Shown one piece after another: positions 54,659-64,000 of a DNA stretch of 64,000 bases; position 1 is the first letter of the stretch; each line of letters opens with the position of its first letter. Where the stretch lies: contig NZ_CP152049.1 in assembly GCF_038630985.1 (NCBI RefSeq), positions 1,259,501 to 1,323,500 of the forward strand, written 5' to 3'. The notes beneath the pieces were generated by a model, which worked only from the letters and a program-made list of their open reading frames with translations, did no database searches and was not told the origin of the DNA. A program made the translations under genes and the position numbers. Origin of the DNA: Paenibacillus sp. FSL H8-0548 (GTDB lineage Bacteria > Bacillota > Bacilli > Paenibacillales > Paenibacillaceae).

Positions 54659-55672
54659 ATGCGTAAGTTGTCATTATTAATAAGTTTTTGTTTTTTTATT
54701 GTTGTTGTTCTGCTTGTCCCACCTGTCGTAAATGCAGCTGAGGTTGCAGATGGTACCTATAGTGTCGATTATGTCATTAAGAAGGCTGAGGATGAATCTG
54801 CCTCTATGGCGAACGATTATTGGGAGAAGCCTGCTAAAGTCATCGTTGAAAATGGGAAAATGACCGTTCAGGTCGTTATTAATCACAGCAAGTGGGTCAC
54901 TGAGTTTAAAACGCCAGACGGAAGCGGCGGTTATTCAGCAGCAAAAGTGATAAGCAGTAATAAAGATGAAGATAGCCGTATCTCACAATTCAGCGTAGCT
55001 GATCTCACTTCAACTATGCTCTCCAAAATTCATGTGACGGTACCAGAAATCGATTACAACCATGATTACACGATTCGGTTTGATTTTGATGAAAAGAGCA
55101 TGAAGCTTATAAGCAAGCCGAAGACGCCAGAAGTCAAGGAAGAGCAGCCTGTGGCAACGGTTCAGCCAACGGTGGCACCAAAAGCGACTGCTGCGCCAAA
55201 AGCAACCCAGACGCCTGCAGCGGGAGCCAAGCAAGATACAGCGGCCGCAGCGGCGACGGATAAACCAGCTAAAGAGAGCAATGTATCATCAGTGCTTGAA
55301 GCAGGTAAAACAACAGCTAAGCCTGCTGTAACGGCGGAGATTACTGCAAAGCCAGAAGCTTCAGCACAAGCGATAGCTCCAGCTCAGGCATCTCCTGAAG
55401 TGACGGTAGAATCGGAAGTACAAGCAGAAGCAGAAGTTTCCACCGCCCCAGCGGATGAGCCTGCTGCAGAAACTGCTGAAACCACTCAGCAAGTCGAGTC
55501 TGATTCTGAAGATGGTGAAGTACAGCTCGCTAGCGCACCTTTAATCGGTGAATCCCAGCCTTTGAAGGAAAGATCGAGCGGCTGGATAACCTCGTCTGTA
55601 CTATCAGTCATTATTATTTTGGCAGGAGTCTCATTCATACTCATTCGCAATCGTAAACTAAAACGAAAATAA
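54659..55672 (+). CDS. Membrane-anchored NEAT-domain heme protein
   Basis: 338 residues. Signal peptide (cleavage near VVNAAEVA), one NEAT domain (about 30-150) with the SMANDYWEKPAKV lip helix and the heme-tyrosine motif YNHDY (YxxxY), then a long Ala/Pro/Thr/Lys/Glu-rich spacer, and a C-terminal membrane helix with basic tail (NRKLKRK). No LPXTG-type motif is evident, so it is probably held by the helix itself. It should relay heme from the wall to the IsdE-like lipoprotein. AGGCGGAG precedes the ATG at 54659. Confidence 0.9.
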   Translation: MRKLSLLISFCFFIVVVLLVPPVVNAAEVADGTYSVDYVIKKAEDESASMANDYWEKPAKVIVENGKMTVQVVINHSKWVTEFKTPDGSGGYSAAKVISSNKDEDSRISQFSVADLTSTMLSKIHVTVPEIDYNHDYTIRFDFDEKSMKLISKPKTPEVKEEQPVATVQPTVAPKATAAPKATQTPAAGAKQDTAAAAATDKPAKESNVSSVLEAGKTTAKPAVTAEITAKPEASAQAIAPAQASPEVTVESEVQAEAEVSTAPADEPAAETAETTQQVESDSEDGEVQLASAPLIGESQPLKERSSGWITSSVLSVIIILAGVSFILIRNRKLKRK

Positions 55673-55703
55673 CAGCGTTAGCGTAGAAGCTTAACGATAA
55701 AGG

Positions 55704-55743
55704 CAGGAGGGTGCGGAAAATGAGCATCCTCTTATATTTTTTT
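55704..55743 (+). terminator. Rho-independent terminator of the heme operon
   Basis: GGAGGGTGC/GCATCCTC stem with one wobble pair, then a T-rich run. Confidence 0.7.
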
Positions 55744-55805
55744 CTTAGCTGGGAGCTTGAACCTGACGCTATAGTGTAAATAAACGGAAAATTGAATCCA
55801 AGCAC

Positions 55806-55834
55806 TTGAAATTAATTGCGAAAATGAGTATGAT
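55806..55834 (+). promoter_or_regulatory. Sigma-A promoter of groESL
   Basis: TTGAAA, 17 bases, TATGAT, placed immediately before the CIRCE element. Confidence 0.8.
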
Positions 55835-55845
55835 AAAAATAGTTG

Positions 55846-55872
55846 TTAGCACTTGAAGGTTACGAGTGCTAA
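55846..55872. promoter_or_regulatory. CIRCE operator (HrcA-binding site)
   Basis: TTAGCACTT-N9-GAGTGCTAA, one mismatch from the CIRCE consensus TTAGCACTC-N9-GAGTGCTAA. It indicates heat-inducible control of groESL by HrcA. Confidence 0.95.
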
Positions 55873-55915
55873 CGAGAATAAAAGAAGCGACAAATTTTGA
55901 AGGAGGCTATTTTCA

Positions 55916-56197
55916 ATGATCAGACCTTTGGGTGAACGAGTATTGATCGAAGCAATCGCGAAAGAAGAAACAACCGCTAGTGGTATCGTATTGCCGGACT
56001 CGGCAAAAGAAAAGCCACAAGAAGGCAAAGTGGTAGCAGTTGGCAGCGGTACGCTGAAAGATGGCGTTCGTGTTGCTTTGGAAGTTAAAGAAGGCGACCG
56101 CGTTCTTTTCTCCAAATATGCTGGTACTGAAATCAAATACGAAGGTAAAGAGTATTTGATTATGAAAGAAAGCGAAATTCACGCGATTTTTGAATAG
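55916..56197 (+). CDS. groES: Co-chaperonin GroES
   Basis: 93 residues, the usual size. [14 protein letters not shown] at the start, the mobile-loop region [19 protein letters not shown], and [22 protein letters not shown] near the end. It caps GroEL during protein folding. AAGGAGGC precedes the ATG; groEL follows after 76 bp. Confidence 0.98.
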   Translation: MIRPLGERVLIEAIAKEETTASGIVLPDSAKEKPQEGKVVAVGSGTLKDGVRVALEVKEGDRVLFSKYAGTEIKYEGKEYLIMKESEIHAIFE

Positions 56198-56219
56198 CAG
56201 CCCGTTATGGGTCACATAG

Positions 56220-57908
<1,689 letters not shown>

Positions 57909-58071
57909 TGAATTCTTCTTCGATGTAAATCGAGGAGGAGCGACCGCGATTCAGCGGTAGAATTCATCGCCAATGGAGCACAAAATGCTCCATGCGGTAA
58001 TCTAGGCTGTGAAGTCATATGGGGCAAGGCTTTCTCTTCGGAGAAACTCGACTTGATCATATCGAATTTAA

Positions 58072-58122
58072 AATAGGCTTCTCACGAGTTCAATTCGAAC
58101 TTTGTGAGAAGCCTATTTATTA
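58072..58122 (+). terminator. Strong hairpin downstream of groEL
   Basis: AATAGGCTTCTCAC pairs with GTGAGAAGCCTATT, and a T-rich tail follows. Two smaller hairpins (GATGAATTCT/AGAATTCATC at 57907-57969, and TGGAGCA/TGCTCCA just after) precede it. Between 58123 and 58632 I see no convincing gene. Confidence 0.75.
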
Positions 58123-58632
58123 TGCATTGCGCAGACCATCATCTATGTTGCGCACATTTTCCTTGGATTGGTGTGTATTATCTGCTGTTGTTAGTGCTGC
58201 GACGCAAAGAAAGGACTCCATTGTATTTTGGTCTGTTCACCCCGTTATTCGGTATCTGATCCTTGCTAGTCGGCGAGCTTATGATCACACAATTGTGGTT
58301 AACGATTACATGGTGTCGCTGCTGCCTCCGCTAGTTCCGCCGTTGTCGATGTAAATGTCGTGTTGCTGTACGTCACAATATGATCGATCTCACTCTGATC
58401 ATCTATCGCGACTCTAATATCGCCACACGCTAATAACAAACTTAACATGCGTACTTTTATAAATCCCTCCTTACACGGGTAAGGATTCCAAAACAAAATG
58501 TAATGAAAACTCTAAGTTTGCGCATGAAGCAAAATCTTAAAGGTTCCTTTACATTTCATAACTAGTCCGATCTTCCATGCTAAAATAGGTATTAAATTAC
58601 AATAGCCTGTCGATTTGAGAAGAAGGAAGGTG

Positions 58633-59337
58633 ATGGTTACATACAAAATTATGATCGTCGATGATGATTTTCATATCTGTGAAATTGTTCAGGCGTATTG
58701 TGAGCGGGAGGGCTTCATATCCGCATGCAGTCATAACGGGGAAGCTGCTATGAAGCTGCTTACATCGTTCGAGCCTGATTTGATTGTGCTGGATGTGATG
58801 CTGGCTAATGATAACGGGATAGATTGGTGCAGGAACGCACGCACCTATACGAATACGCCGATCGTATTTCTGAGCAGTCATGAGGAGGATGAGGTCAAAA
58901 TCAGCGCTTTATCCTATGGCGGGGACGATTATGTGACCAAGCCATTCAGTCCAGGTGTGCTGATGGCCAAGATCAAGGCTCACCTTCGCAGAGTGTCGAC
59001 GGGCAGAAGGGAACAACTGCTGGAGTTACCGGGTTTGACGCTGGATTTCTACGCACAGTCCGTCATTATGGGTAGTGAAACCATCTTTTTATCTAAAAAA
59101 GAATTCGGTCTACTGTCCTATATGGCACAAAACGCCAATCGTGTCGTCAGTATCGATGCGTTGTTTCAGCTCATCTGGGGAATGGAAAGTCTGGAGGATA
59201 CGAGAACGGTCGCTGTACACATCAGTAATTTACGTAAAAAAATCGAGTCTGACCCTGCCAATCCTGAGAGAATCATTACGATTCGGGGGGCAGGATATAT
59301 GCTGATTGCCAGAAGTGCTTTACAAGCGCGTGCATAG
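58633..59337 (+). CDS. OmpR-family response regulator (orphan)
   Basis: 234 residues. Receiver domain IMIVDDDFHICEIV with phospho-Asp in LIVLDVMLANDNG and Lys in DDYVTKPF; C-terminal winged helix (LSKKEFGLLSYMAQNANRVVS ... VAVHISNLRKKIE, IRGAGYML). ATG at 58633 chosen, following GAAGGAAGG. No histidine kinase gene is adjacent, so its partner is elsewhere. A terminator follows at 59434. Confidence 0.93.
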   Translation: MVTYKIMIVDDDFHICEIVQAYCEREGFISACSHNGEAAMKLLTSFEPDLIVLDVMLANDNGIDWCRNARTYTNTPIVFLSSHEEDEVKISALSYGGDDYVTKPFSPGVLMAKIKAHLRRVSTGRREQLLELPGLTLDFYAQSVIMGSETIFLSKKEFGLLSYMAQNANRVVSIDALFQLIWGMESLEDTRTVAVHISNLRKKIESDPANPERIITIRGAGYMLIARSALQARA

Positions 59338-59433
59338 CGTTAAGGTTGGTAGTGTGACCACGATTGTCGCTTTACAGCTAACACACTACAGTTGCAGTAA
59401 CCCAAATTAAACTTAAAGATTGAATTCATTAAT

Positions 59434-59474
59434 AAATAGCGGCGTAGGGATCATCTCCCTTACGCCGCTATTTT
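59434..59474. terminator. Bidirectional terminator
   Basis: AAATAGCGGCGTAGGGA pairs with TCCCTTACGCCGCTATTT around a five-base loop (one bulge). It can serve the response-regulator gene and the minus-strand SLH fragment. Confidence 0.8.
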
Positions 59475-59515
59475 TCCAAAGGATATTATTTTCTCGCTCG
59501 GGAGATGCCCTCAAC

Positions 59516-59647
59516 TCAAGGTTGAATAAGCAGACCCTTGGCTTCCTCGTTCATGCCGAGTACGCGGACAAGGAACGTCGCGAGCTGCTCCTTCGTCACC
59601 TTATCGGCAAAGTAGATGGCAGAATTTAAGCATAGCAGTACCGACAT
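59516..59647 (-). pseudogene. Remnant of an SLH-domain gene
   Basis: A 43-codon minus-strand frame whose product includes IYFADKVTKEQLATFLVRVLGM, resembling the last half of an SLH domain (pattern TREQLAxFLVRALG). It ends 42 bp before a terminator, as an authentic gene 3' end would. The upstream part of the gene is missing. It lies 262 bp from the divergent SLH gene, so it may be the leftover of a rearrangement. Confidence 0.45.
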
Positions 59648-59909
59648 CAATAATCTGACAAATTTCTCCTCCTCGTTTGTCCCCTCGAAGTATGATAGAT
59701 GATATCGATTTCCCCAATTTTATCATAGTAGATTAGTCTAATTATGAAACTTAAAGTTTTCTTTATAATTCACCAGTTGGTCCCTCTACTATGATAACAT
59801 CGGAGGAGAAAAATCGACATAAATCTCCCTATATCAGTGACAGTATTCGACATGGAACTGAGAGAGTCAGTAGGGTAAGAAAAGAGAATCATAGCAGCTA
59901 CTAGAGAGG

Positions 59910-62900
59910 ATGAATGAATTGAAGAAGGCAATAAAACGTGGATGGAAGTTAAAATCACGGATTCTGGCGTTGATGCTCGTTATCAGCATGGTGGTGAGCT
60001 TGCTGCCAGTGAACTTACTGTCGGTGCAGCAGGCGACAGCGGCCGAATCAAGTGGGTTTCAAAATATTAATCTAACGGACGGGTTTCAAGATGTTAGTCC
60101 AATGGACTGGTTCTACGATGCAGCCGTCTATGTCCAGAAGAATGGAATATTCAACGGAACGGGCGTTGACACCTTCTCGCCCCAGGGAACGATGACGCGT
60201 GCCATGTATGTGACGGCGCTTGGACGAATGGCAGGTGTGGATGTAAGTGATTACCCAATTTCGACCTTTGCCGATGTGCAGACGGGGATTTGGTATGCGC
60301 CGTATGTAGAGTGGGCGGTTAAGAAAGGGATTACCGTTGGCACAGGCAACGGGAACTTCTCTCCAGATGCAACCGTATCCCGGGAGCAGATGGTGACGAT
60401 GACTTTGCGGTATTTTGAAAGCCATCAGATTTCCTATCAAACAAGCAATCATGTAACTACAAAGCCGAGTGATCTCGCCAATGTGTCTTCTTGGGCAGTT
60501 GACGCGGTCATCAAGCTGTGGCAAGCAGGCTTGTTCGTTGGAGATGCCACTGGCAATTTCAACCCGCATGACCAAGCAACCCGTGCGCAAGCTGCCGTTA
60601 CCTTCATGCGCAGCAATGCGGTTGTGGAGGCGTGGCAAGGGCAGAATCAAGCGACGCCTAAGCCAACACCAACACCAGCACCAACTCCAACACCTGAACC
60701 CAGCAGCAACACCGGCGGCAACAGCGGTGGCGGAGGCATTAGCATTACTGAGTATGCGCTCACGTTCGAGAGCAACGGAGGTACAGCAGTAACTGGCCAG
60801 ACGGTGAAATATGGTTCCAAGGCAGCGGTACCTGAAGTGCCGACAAAGGAAGGTTACACGTTCGGCGGCTGGTTCAGCGACAGCAGCTTGGCAATTCCCT
60901 ATGGCTTCACGGAAGCGGTGACGGGTAAGCTTACGTTGTACGCGAAGTGGACGATTAAGAGCTTTACGGTGAGCTTTGACAGTAACGGCGGACCGATATT
61001 TAATAGTCAGCCAGTGAATTATGGCGGCACGGTTACGGAACCTGACGCACCGACGCGGGAAGGTTATACGTTCGGCGGTTGGTACAGCGACAGCAGCTTG
61101 ACGATCGGCTACAGCTTCACGACACCGGTAACGGATAACATGACATTGTACGCGAAATGGACGGCTAGATACACAGTGAGCTTCAACAGTAACGGCGGGT
61201 CGGCGATGGCTGACCAGACGGTGAACGAAGGCGCTAACGCTGCGGCACCTAGTGCACCGACGAAGAACGGTTATGTGTTCAGCGGATGGTATAGCGATAG
61301 AGACTTGACGATCGCATACGACTTCACAACAGCTGTGGTGAAGGGGAATATCACGTTGTATGCGAAATGGACGATTGACAAAAAAAATAGCTATACGGTG
61401 AGCTTTAACAGCAACGGTGGAACGGAAGTGGCTGGGCAAACGGTGGAAGAAGGCGCAGTGGCTTCTGCACCTGGCGCACCAATAAAGGAAGGACACACGT
61501 TCGGCGGTTGGTACAGCGATAGCAAGCTGGCGAATGCCTACGGCTTCACGGCAGCGGTGACTGGCAATATCACGTTGTATGCCAAGTGGACGATTAATAG
61601 CTACATAGTGAGCTTTAACAGCAACAGCGGCTCGTCGGTGAACAGTCAGTCCGTGAATTATGGCGGATCAGCGGCGACACCTGACGCCCCAACGCGGACA
61701 GGCCATACGTTCGAGGGTTGGTATAGCGATAGCAAGCTGGCGAATGCCTATGGCTTCACGGCAGCGGTGACTGGTAATATCACGTTGTATGCGAAGTGGA
61801 CGATTAATAGCTACACAGTGAGCTTCAACAGCAACAGCGGCTCGTCGGTGAATAGTCAGTCCGTGAATTATGGCGGATCAGCGGCGACACCTGACGCCCC
61901 AACCCGGGCAGGCTATACGTTCGACGGCTGGTACAGCGATAGCGACTTGCGGAGCCCTTACGGATTCACGGCAGCGGTGACTGGCGATATCATGTTGCAT
62001 GCGAAGTGGATTGCTAACAACTACACGGTGAGCTTCGACAGTAACGGCGGAACGGCAGTAGCTGCCCAAACGATGTCAGCGGGGGAAGCGCTGAGTAAGC
62101 TGCCTGCTCCGACAAAAGTAGGGTATATTTTCCAGGGGTGGTTTAGGGACAGCGATTTTTCGCTAATCTTCGCAGAAGGCAGTACCATTAGCGAGGATAC
62201 GAAGTTGTATGCGAAGTATTTGGATAGCGTGGATAATGCCGTACAGACTACGCCTAGCCACTCGGTGCTGGATGTCTCGCCGAACTTCACGATTGCTGTT
62301 ATAGATGCATCGGGCAATCTGACGGCATCCGAGGTTAAAGCGGGCATGACGTTTAAGGATACAGCGAATCCCGACTTCGCGGGGATTACCGTCACCGAAG
62401 GGAACGGTCACTTCGCGGTAGATTCGGCAGCCGAAGACGGCAAGTTCGTCGAGGGCAACACGTATCAACTTACGTTGAAGGACGACAACCTGAGTTTCCG
62501 AGGACAAGATGCGTCGACGCGTATCTATGTGTTTAGCGTTGCCAAGCAAGAAGTCATGAATATTCCGCTCAATCCGAACATGATCTATCTGGCCTTTGCC
62601 GAGGTCTCGGATATGATGCTGGATGGCGCGAATGTGGATTCGCCAGCCATACCTGTCGTCACGACGACGGTGGGCAGCAGCGGAAATACGCTGGCTGAGG
62701 CGAATGCCAGCAGTGGAACGTTCGTATATAGCGGAAGCGCCGCGATTAAAGTTGGCGATACCGTTGCCATCTATCAAGGGGCATCCCCCGATCTTCGCAC
62801 GGTAGAAACAACCGGTGAAGACGATGGTGATGTTGCCTATGTCCAGATTACAGCGGTGAACGGTACGACCTACACCTATGGTCGGGCGGACGCGAATCAA

Positions 62901-64000
62901 GTGTTGTTCAAACCGGACGTGCTGCCGGTGAGCATAGAGGCAGATACGGATGGAGATCCCGATAACAACTCCATCACGGTTGAGCACTCCGTGATGAACT
63001 ACAGCGACAGTATGTATGAGCCGCTCGGCTTGGATGAGCTGACTACGCTGGATGTGGGCGATTTTATCGGGTTTTATGAAGGCGAGTTCGCCATTAATGG
63101 TGAATTCGCTGATGAAGATTTGAGGGTCGTCAGTTACGGGCGTATCACCTCAGTTACGCGTGCGGCAGAGATGGACATAATTACGTATACCGATGCTACG
63201 GTAGAAGATATCTCGAATTCGTTCAACCTCTATCAGGAGCAAGCGATTAACGGTGACGTGCTGTTGTCGGAAGGGCAGATCGCGCAGCTCGAATCGCAAA
63301 TCGAGCAGCAAGCGATAGACAGCGGATTCGTCGATCAAGCAGCGAACTATCTGAGCGCCATTGCTATGGAGACGAATGACTTCAAGGCACAGTCGAAGGT
63401 AGGTATACTATCGGGAGACACGGTAACGGTGGAGAATCTGACCGTCGTTGCTTCGCTCGGCACGAAGCTGAAGAACATTAACGGCCGAACCTCCGGCGTG
63501 AGCGCTACCTTGCAAGTAGGAGCCGATATTGTCGTCAATGGCGAAGAGGGCGCCCTTGTCATCCATATGACGGGTACCTTCGTTCAGGAGATGAGCTTGG
63601 ATCTCGGCGTTAATTCGGAGACGAAATGGCATTGGTATACCATAAATACTTTTTTTGGAAGGGTCCCTCTTTTCCCCGTCATTGATGATTATGTGATCAC
63701 GGCGAATCTGGATGCCTATAGCTATACGGGGCTCAACATCAAAGCGGAGATGGCTCTTGTCGAACACGACAAGTTGGGAGCTGCACTGGATGACTGGCTG
63801 GATGCGAAGACCTCAGGTCTCTTTAGTCAAGTGCGGGACATCGCGACAGAGATCGAAGCGATCATGGCGGGTGTGCAAGATACCGCCGTGGATGTGGAGA
63901 CTCTGAAGGAACAGTATAAAGAGATGTTGGAGCAAGACACGGAATGGGTTCCGTTAATCGAGCAGGAGATCTTTGAGGCGAGCATGCGCGTAGCTTTAGG
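59910..64000 (+). CDS. Large SLH/InlB-repeat surface protein (cut by window end)
   Basis: 1363 codons are visible and the frame remains open at the edge. Signal peptide to about residue 47 (QQATAA), three N-terminal SLH domains (about 55-235, starting FQDVSPMDWFYDAAVYV), a Thr/Pro linker (PTPTPAPTPTPEP), then seven InlB B-type (Listeria-Bacteroides, Flg_new) repeats of about 70 residues with the core FxGWYSDSxL...LYAKW (about 60754-62225). The final part is unrecognised, with an acidic beta-rich stretch and a helical stretch at the end. TAGAGAGG precedes the ATG. Likely a wall-anchored adhesin or enzyme; the function may lie beyond the window. Confidence 0.85.
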   Translation, partial: MNELKKAIKRGWKLKSRILALMLVISMVVSLLPVNLLSVQQATAAESSGFQNINLTDGFQDVSPMDWFYDAAVYVQKNGIFNGTGVDTFSPQGTMTRAMYVTALGRMAGVDVSDYPISTFADVQTGIWYAPYVEWAVKKGITVGTGNGNFSPDATVSREQMVTMTLRYFESHQISYQTSNHVTTKPSDLANVSSWAVDAVIKLWQAGLFVGDATGNFNPHDQATRAQAAVTFMRSNAVVEAWQGQNQATPKPTPTPAPTPTPEPSSNTGGNSGGGGISITEYALTFESNGGTAVTGQTVKYGSKAAVPEVPTKEGYTFGGWFSDSSLAIPYGFTEAVTGKLTLYAKWTIKSFTVSFDSNGGPIFNSQPVNYGGTVTEPDAPTREGYTFGGWYSDSSLTIGYSFTTPVTDNMTLYAKWTARYTVSFNSNGGSAMADQTVNEGANAAAPSAPTKNGYVFSGWYSDRDLTIAYDFTTAVVKGNITLYAKWTIDKKNSYTVSFNSNGGTEVAGQTVEEGAVASAPGAPIKEGHTFGGWYSDSKLANAYGFTAAVTGNITLYAKWTINSYIVSFNSNSGSSVNSQSVNYGGSAATPDAPTRTGHTFEGWYSDSKLANAYGFTAAVTGNITLYAKWTINSYTVSFNSNSGSSVNSQSVNYGGSAATPDAPTRAGYTFDGWYSDSDLRSPYGFTAAVTGDIMLHAKWIANNYTVSFDSNGGTAVAAQTMSAGEALSKLPAPTKVGYIFQGWFRDSDFSLIFAEGSTISEDTKLYAKYLDSVDNAVQTTPSHSVLDVSPNFTIAVIDASGNLTASEVKAGMTFKDTANPDFAGITVTEGNGHFAVDSAAEDGKFVEGNTYQLTLKDDNLSFRGQDASTRIYVFSVAKQEVMNIPLNPNMIYLAFAEVSDMMLDGANVDSPAIPVVTTTVGSSGNTLAEANASSGTFVYSGSAAIKVGDTVAIYQGASPDLRTVETTGEDDGDVAYVQITAVNGTTYTYGRADANQVLFKPDVLPVSIEADTDGDPDNNSITVEHSVMNYSDSMYEPLGLDELTTLDVGDFIGFYEGEFAINGEFADEDLRVVSYGRITSVTRAAEMDIITYTDATVEDISNSFNLYQEQAINGDVLLSEGQIAQLESQIEQQAIDSGFVDQAANYLSAIAMETNDFKAQSKVGILSGDTVTVENLTVVASLGTKLKNINGRTSGVSATLQVGADIVVNGEEGALVIHMTGTFVQEMSLDLGVNSETKWHWYTINTFFGRVPLFPVIDDYVITANLDAYSYTGLNIKAEMALVEHDKLGAALDDWLDAKTSGLFSQVRDIATEIEAIMAGVQDTAVDVETLKEQYKEMLEQDTEWVPLIEQEIFEASMRVAL
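60754..62225 (+). repeat. Seven InlB-type coding repeats
   Basis: About 210-bp period. Units five and six (61600-62020) share long identical stretches, indicating recent duplication; units one and seven are the most diverged. Confidence 0.8.

Noticed and set aside
58299..58496. 65-codon minus-strand frame after groEL
   Set aside because: A GGAGGG lies upstream of an internal ATG, but about 16 bases away, and no family resemblance was seen; not strong enough to call.
60072..61496. 474-codon minus-strand frame
   Set aside because: Antisense to the SLH/InlB-repeat gene; its Arg/His/Cys-rich composition is what the repeat array gives in a shadow frame.

Overview
The window looks like chromosome of a Paenibacillus-type member of the Bacillota. 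Evidence: strong AGGAGG-type ribosome sites, sigma-A promoters, T-box leaders, HrcA/CIRCE control of groESL, several SLH-domain cell-surface proteins, the sporulation protein YyaC, and a gene order (thiL-tsaE-tsaB-rimI-tsaD ... ydiF-type ABC-F ... moaC ... tatA-tatC ... groES-groEL) that follows the Bacillus subtilis ydi-groEL block with modules inserted between its parts. I saw no rRNA, tRNA or CRISPR array.

Layout. 1-3.9 kb: Leloir operon galK-galE-galT. 4-8.6 kb: small conserved genes (UPF0435, YyaC, a hydrolase, a methyltransferase) and a structured intergenic repeat. 8.7-11.6 kb: a cyclic-di-GMP pair, an active-looking GGDEF protein and an HD-GYP protein that has lost the His of its HD dyad. 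11.8-16.6 kb: YitT protein, then the overlapping thiL-tsaE-tsaB-rimI-tsaD operon. 16.7-19.2 kb: sigma-A promoter, two T-box leaders in series with Leu (CUC) specifiers, and leuA. 20.2-20.5 kb: a cluster of DnaA boxes. 22.2-25.6 kb: an SLH surface protein with 83-residue tandem repeats. 25.8-30.1 kb: a complete comQXPA quorum-sensing locus, including a 56-codon comX gene. 30.2-36.1 kb: ABC-F protein, 5-formyl-THF cyclo-ligase, molybdenum-cofactor genes and tatA-tatC. 36.2-37.8 kb: an IS91-family element. 37.8-39.7 kb: an ABC-2-type membrane protein and a TetR regulator, with a palindromic operator on the promoter. 39.9-44.1 kb: a three-gene polysaccharide-degradation cluster (heparinase II/III, GH88, DUF2264).

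44.2-55.7 kb is a heme-iron island with Fur-box-like sites. On the minus strand: a heme-binding lipoprotein, a permease, and an ATPase fused to an IsdG-type heme-degrading domain. On the plus strand: a NEAT/SLH cell-wall heme protein, a second binding protein/permease/ATPase set and a membrane-anchored NEAT protein. The NEAT/SLH gene is broken inside its signal peptide by a 1571-bp IS110-family element. Removing the element at its 2-bp CT core restores the reading frame exactly. The element's non-coding end contains bridge-RNA guide sequences that match this very insertion site.

55.8-57.9 kb: groES-groEL behind a CIRCE operator. 58.6-59.3 kb: an orphan OmpR-type response regulator. 59.9 kb to the edge: a very large SLH plus InlB-repeat surface protein cut by the window end.

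The most notable items are the comQXPA locus, the IS110 bridge-RNA/target match with gene disruption, the ATPase-IsdG fusion with an internal ribosome site, the DnaA-box cluster between tsaD and the ydiF-type gene, and the tandem T-boxes.
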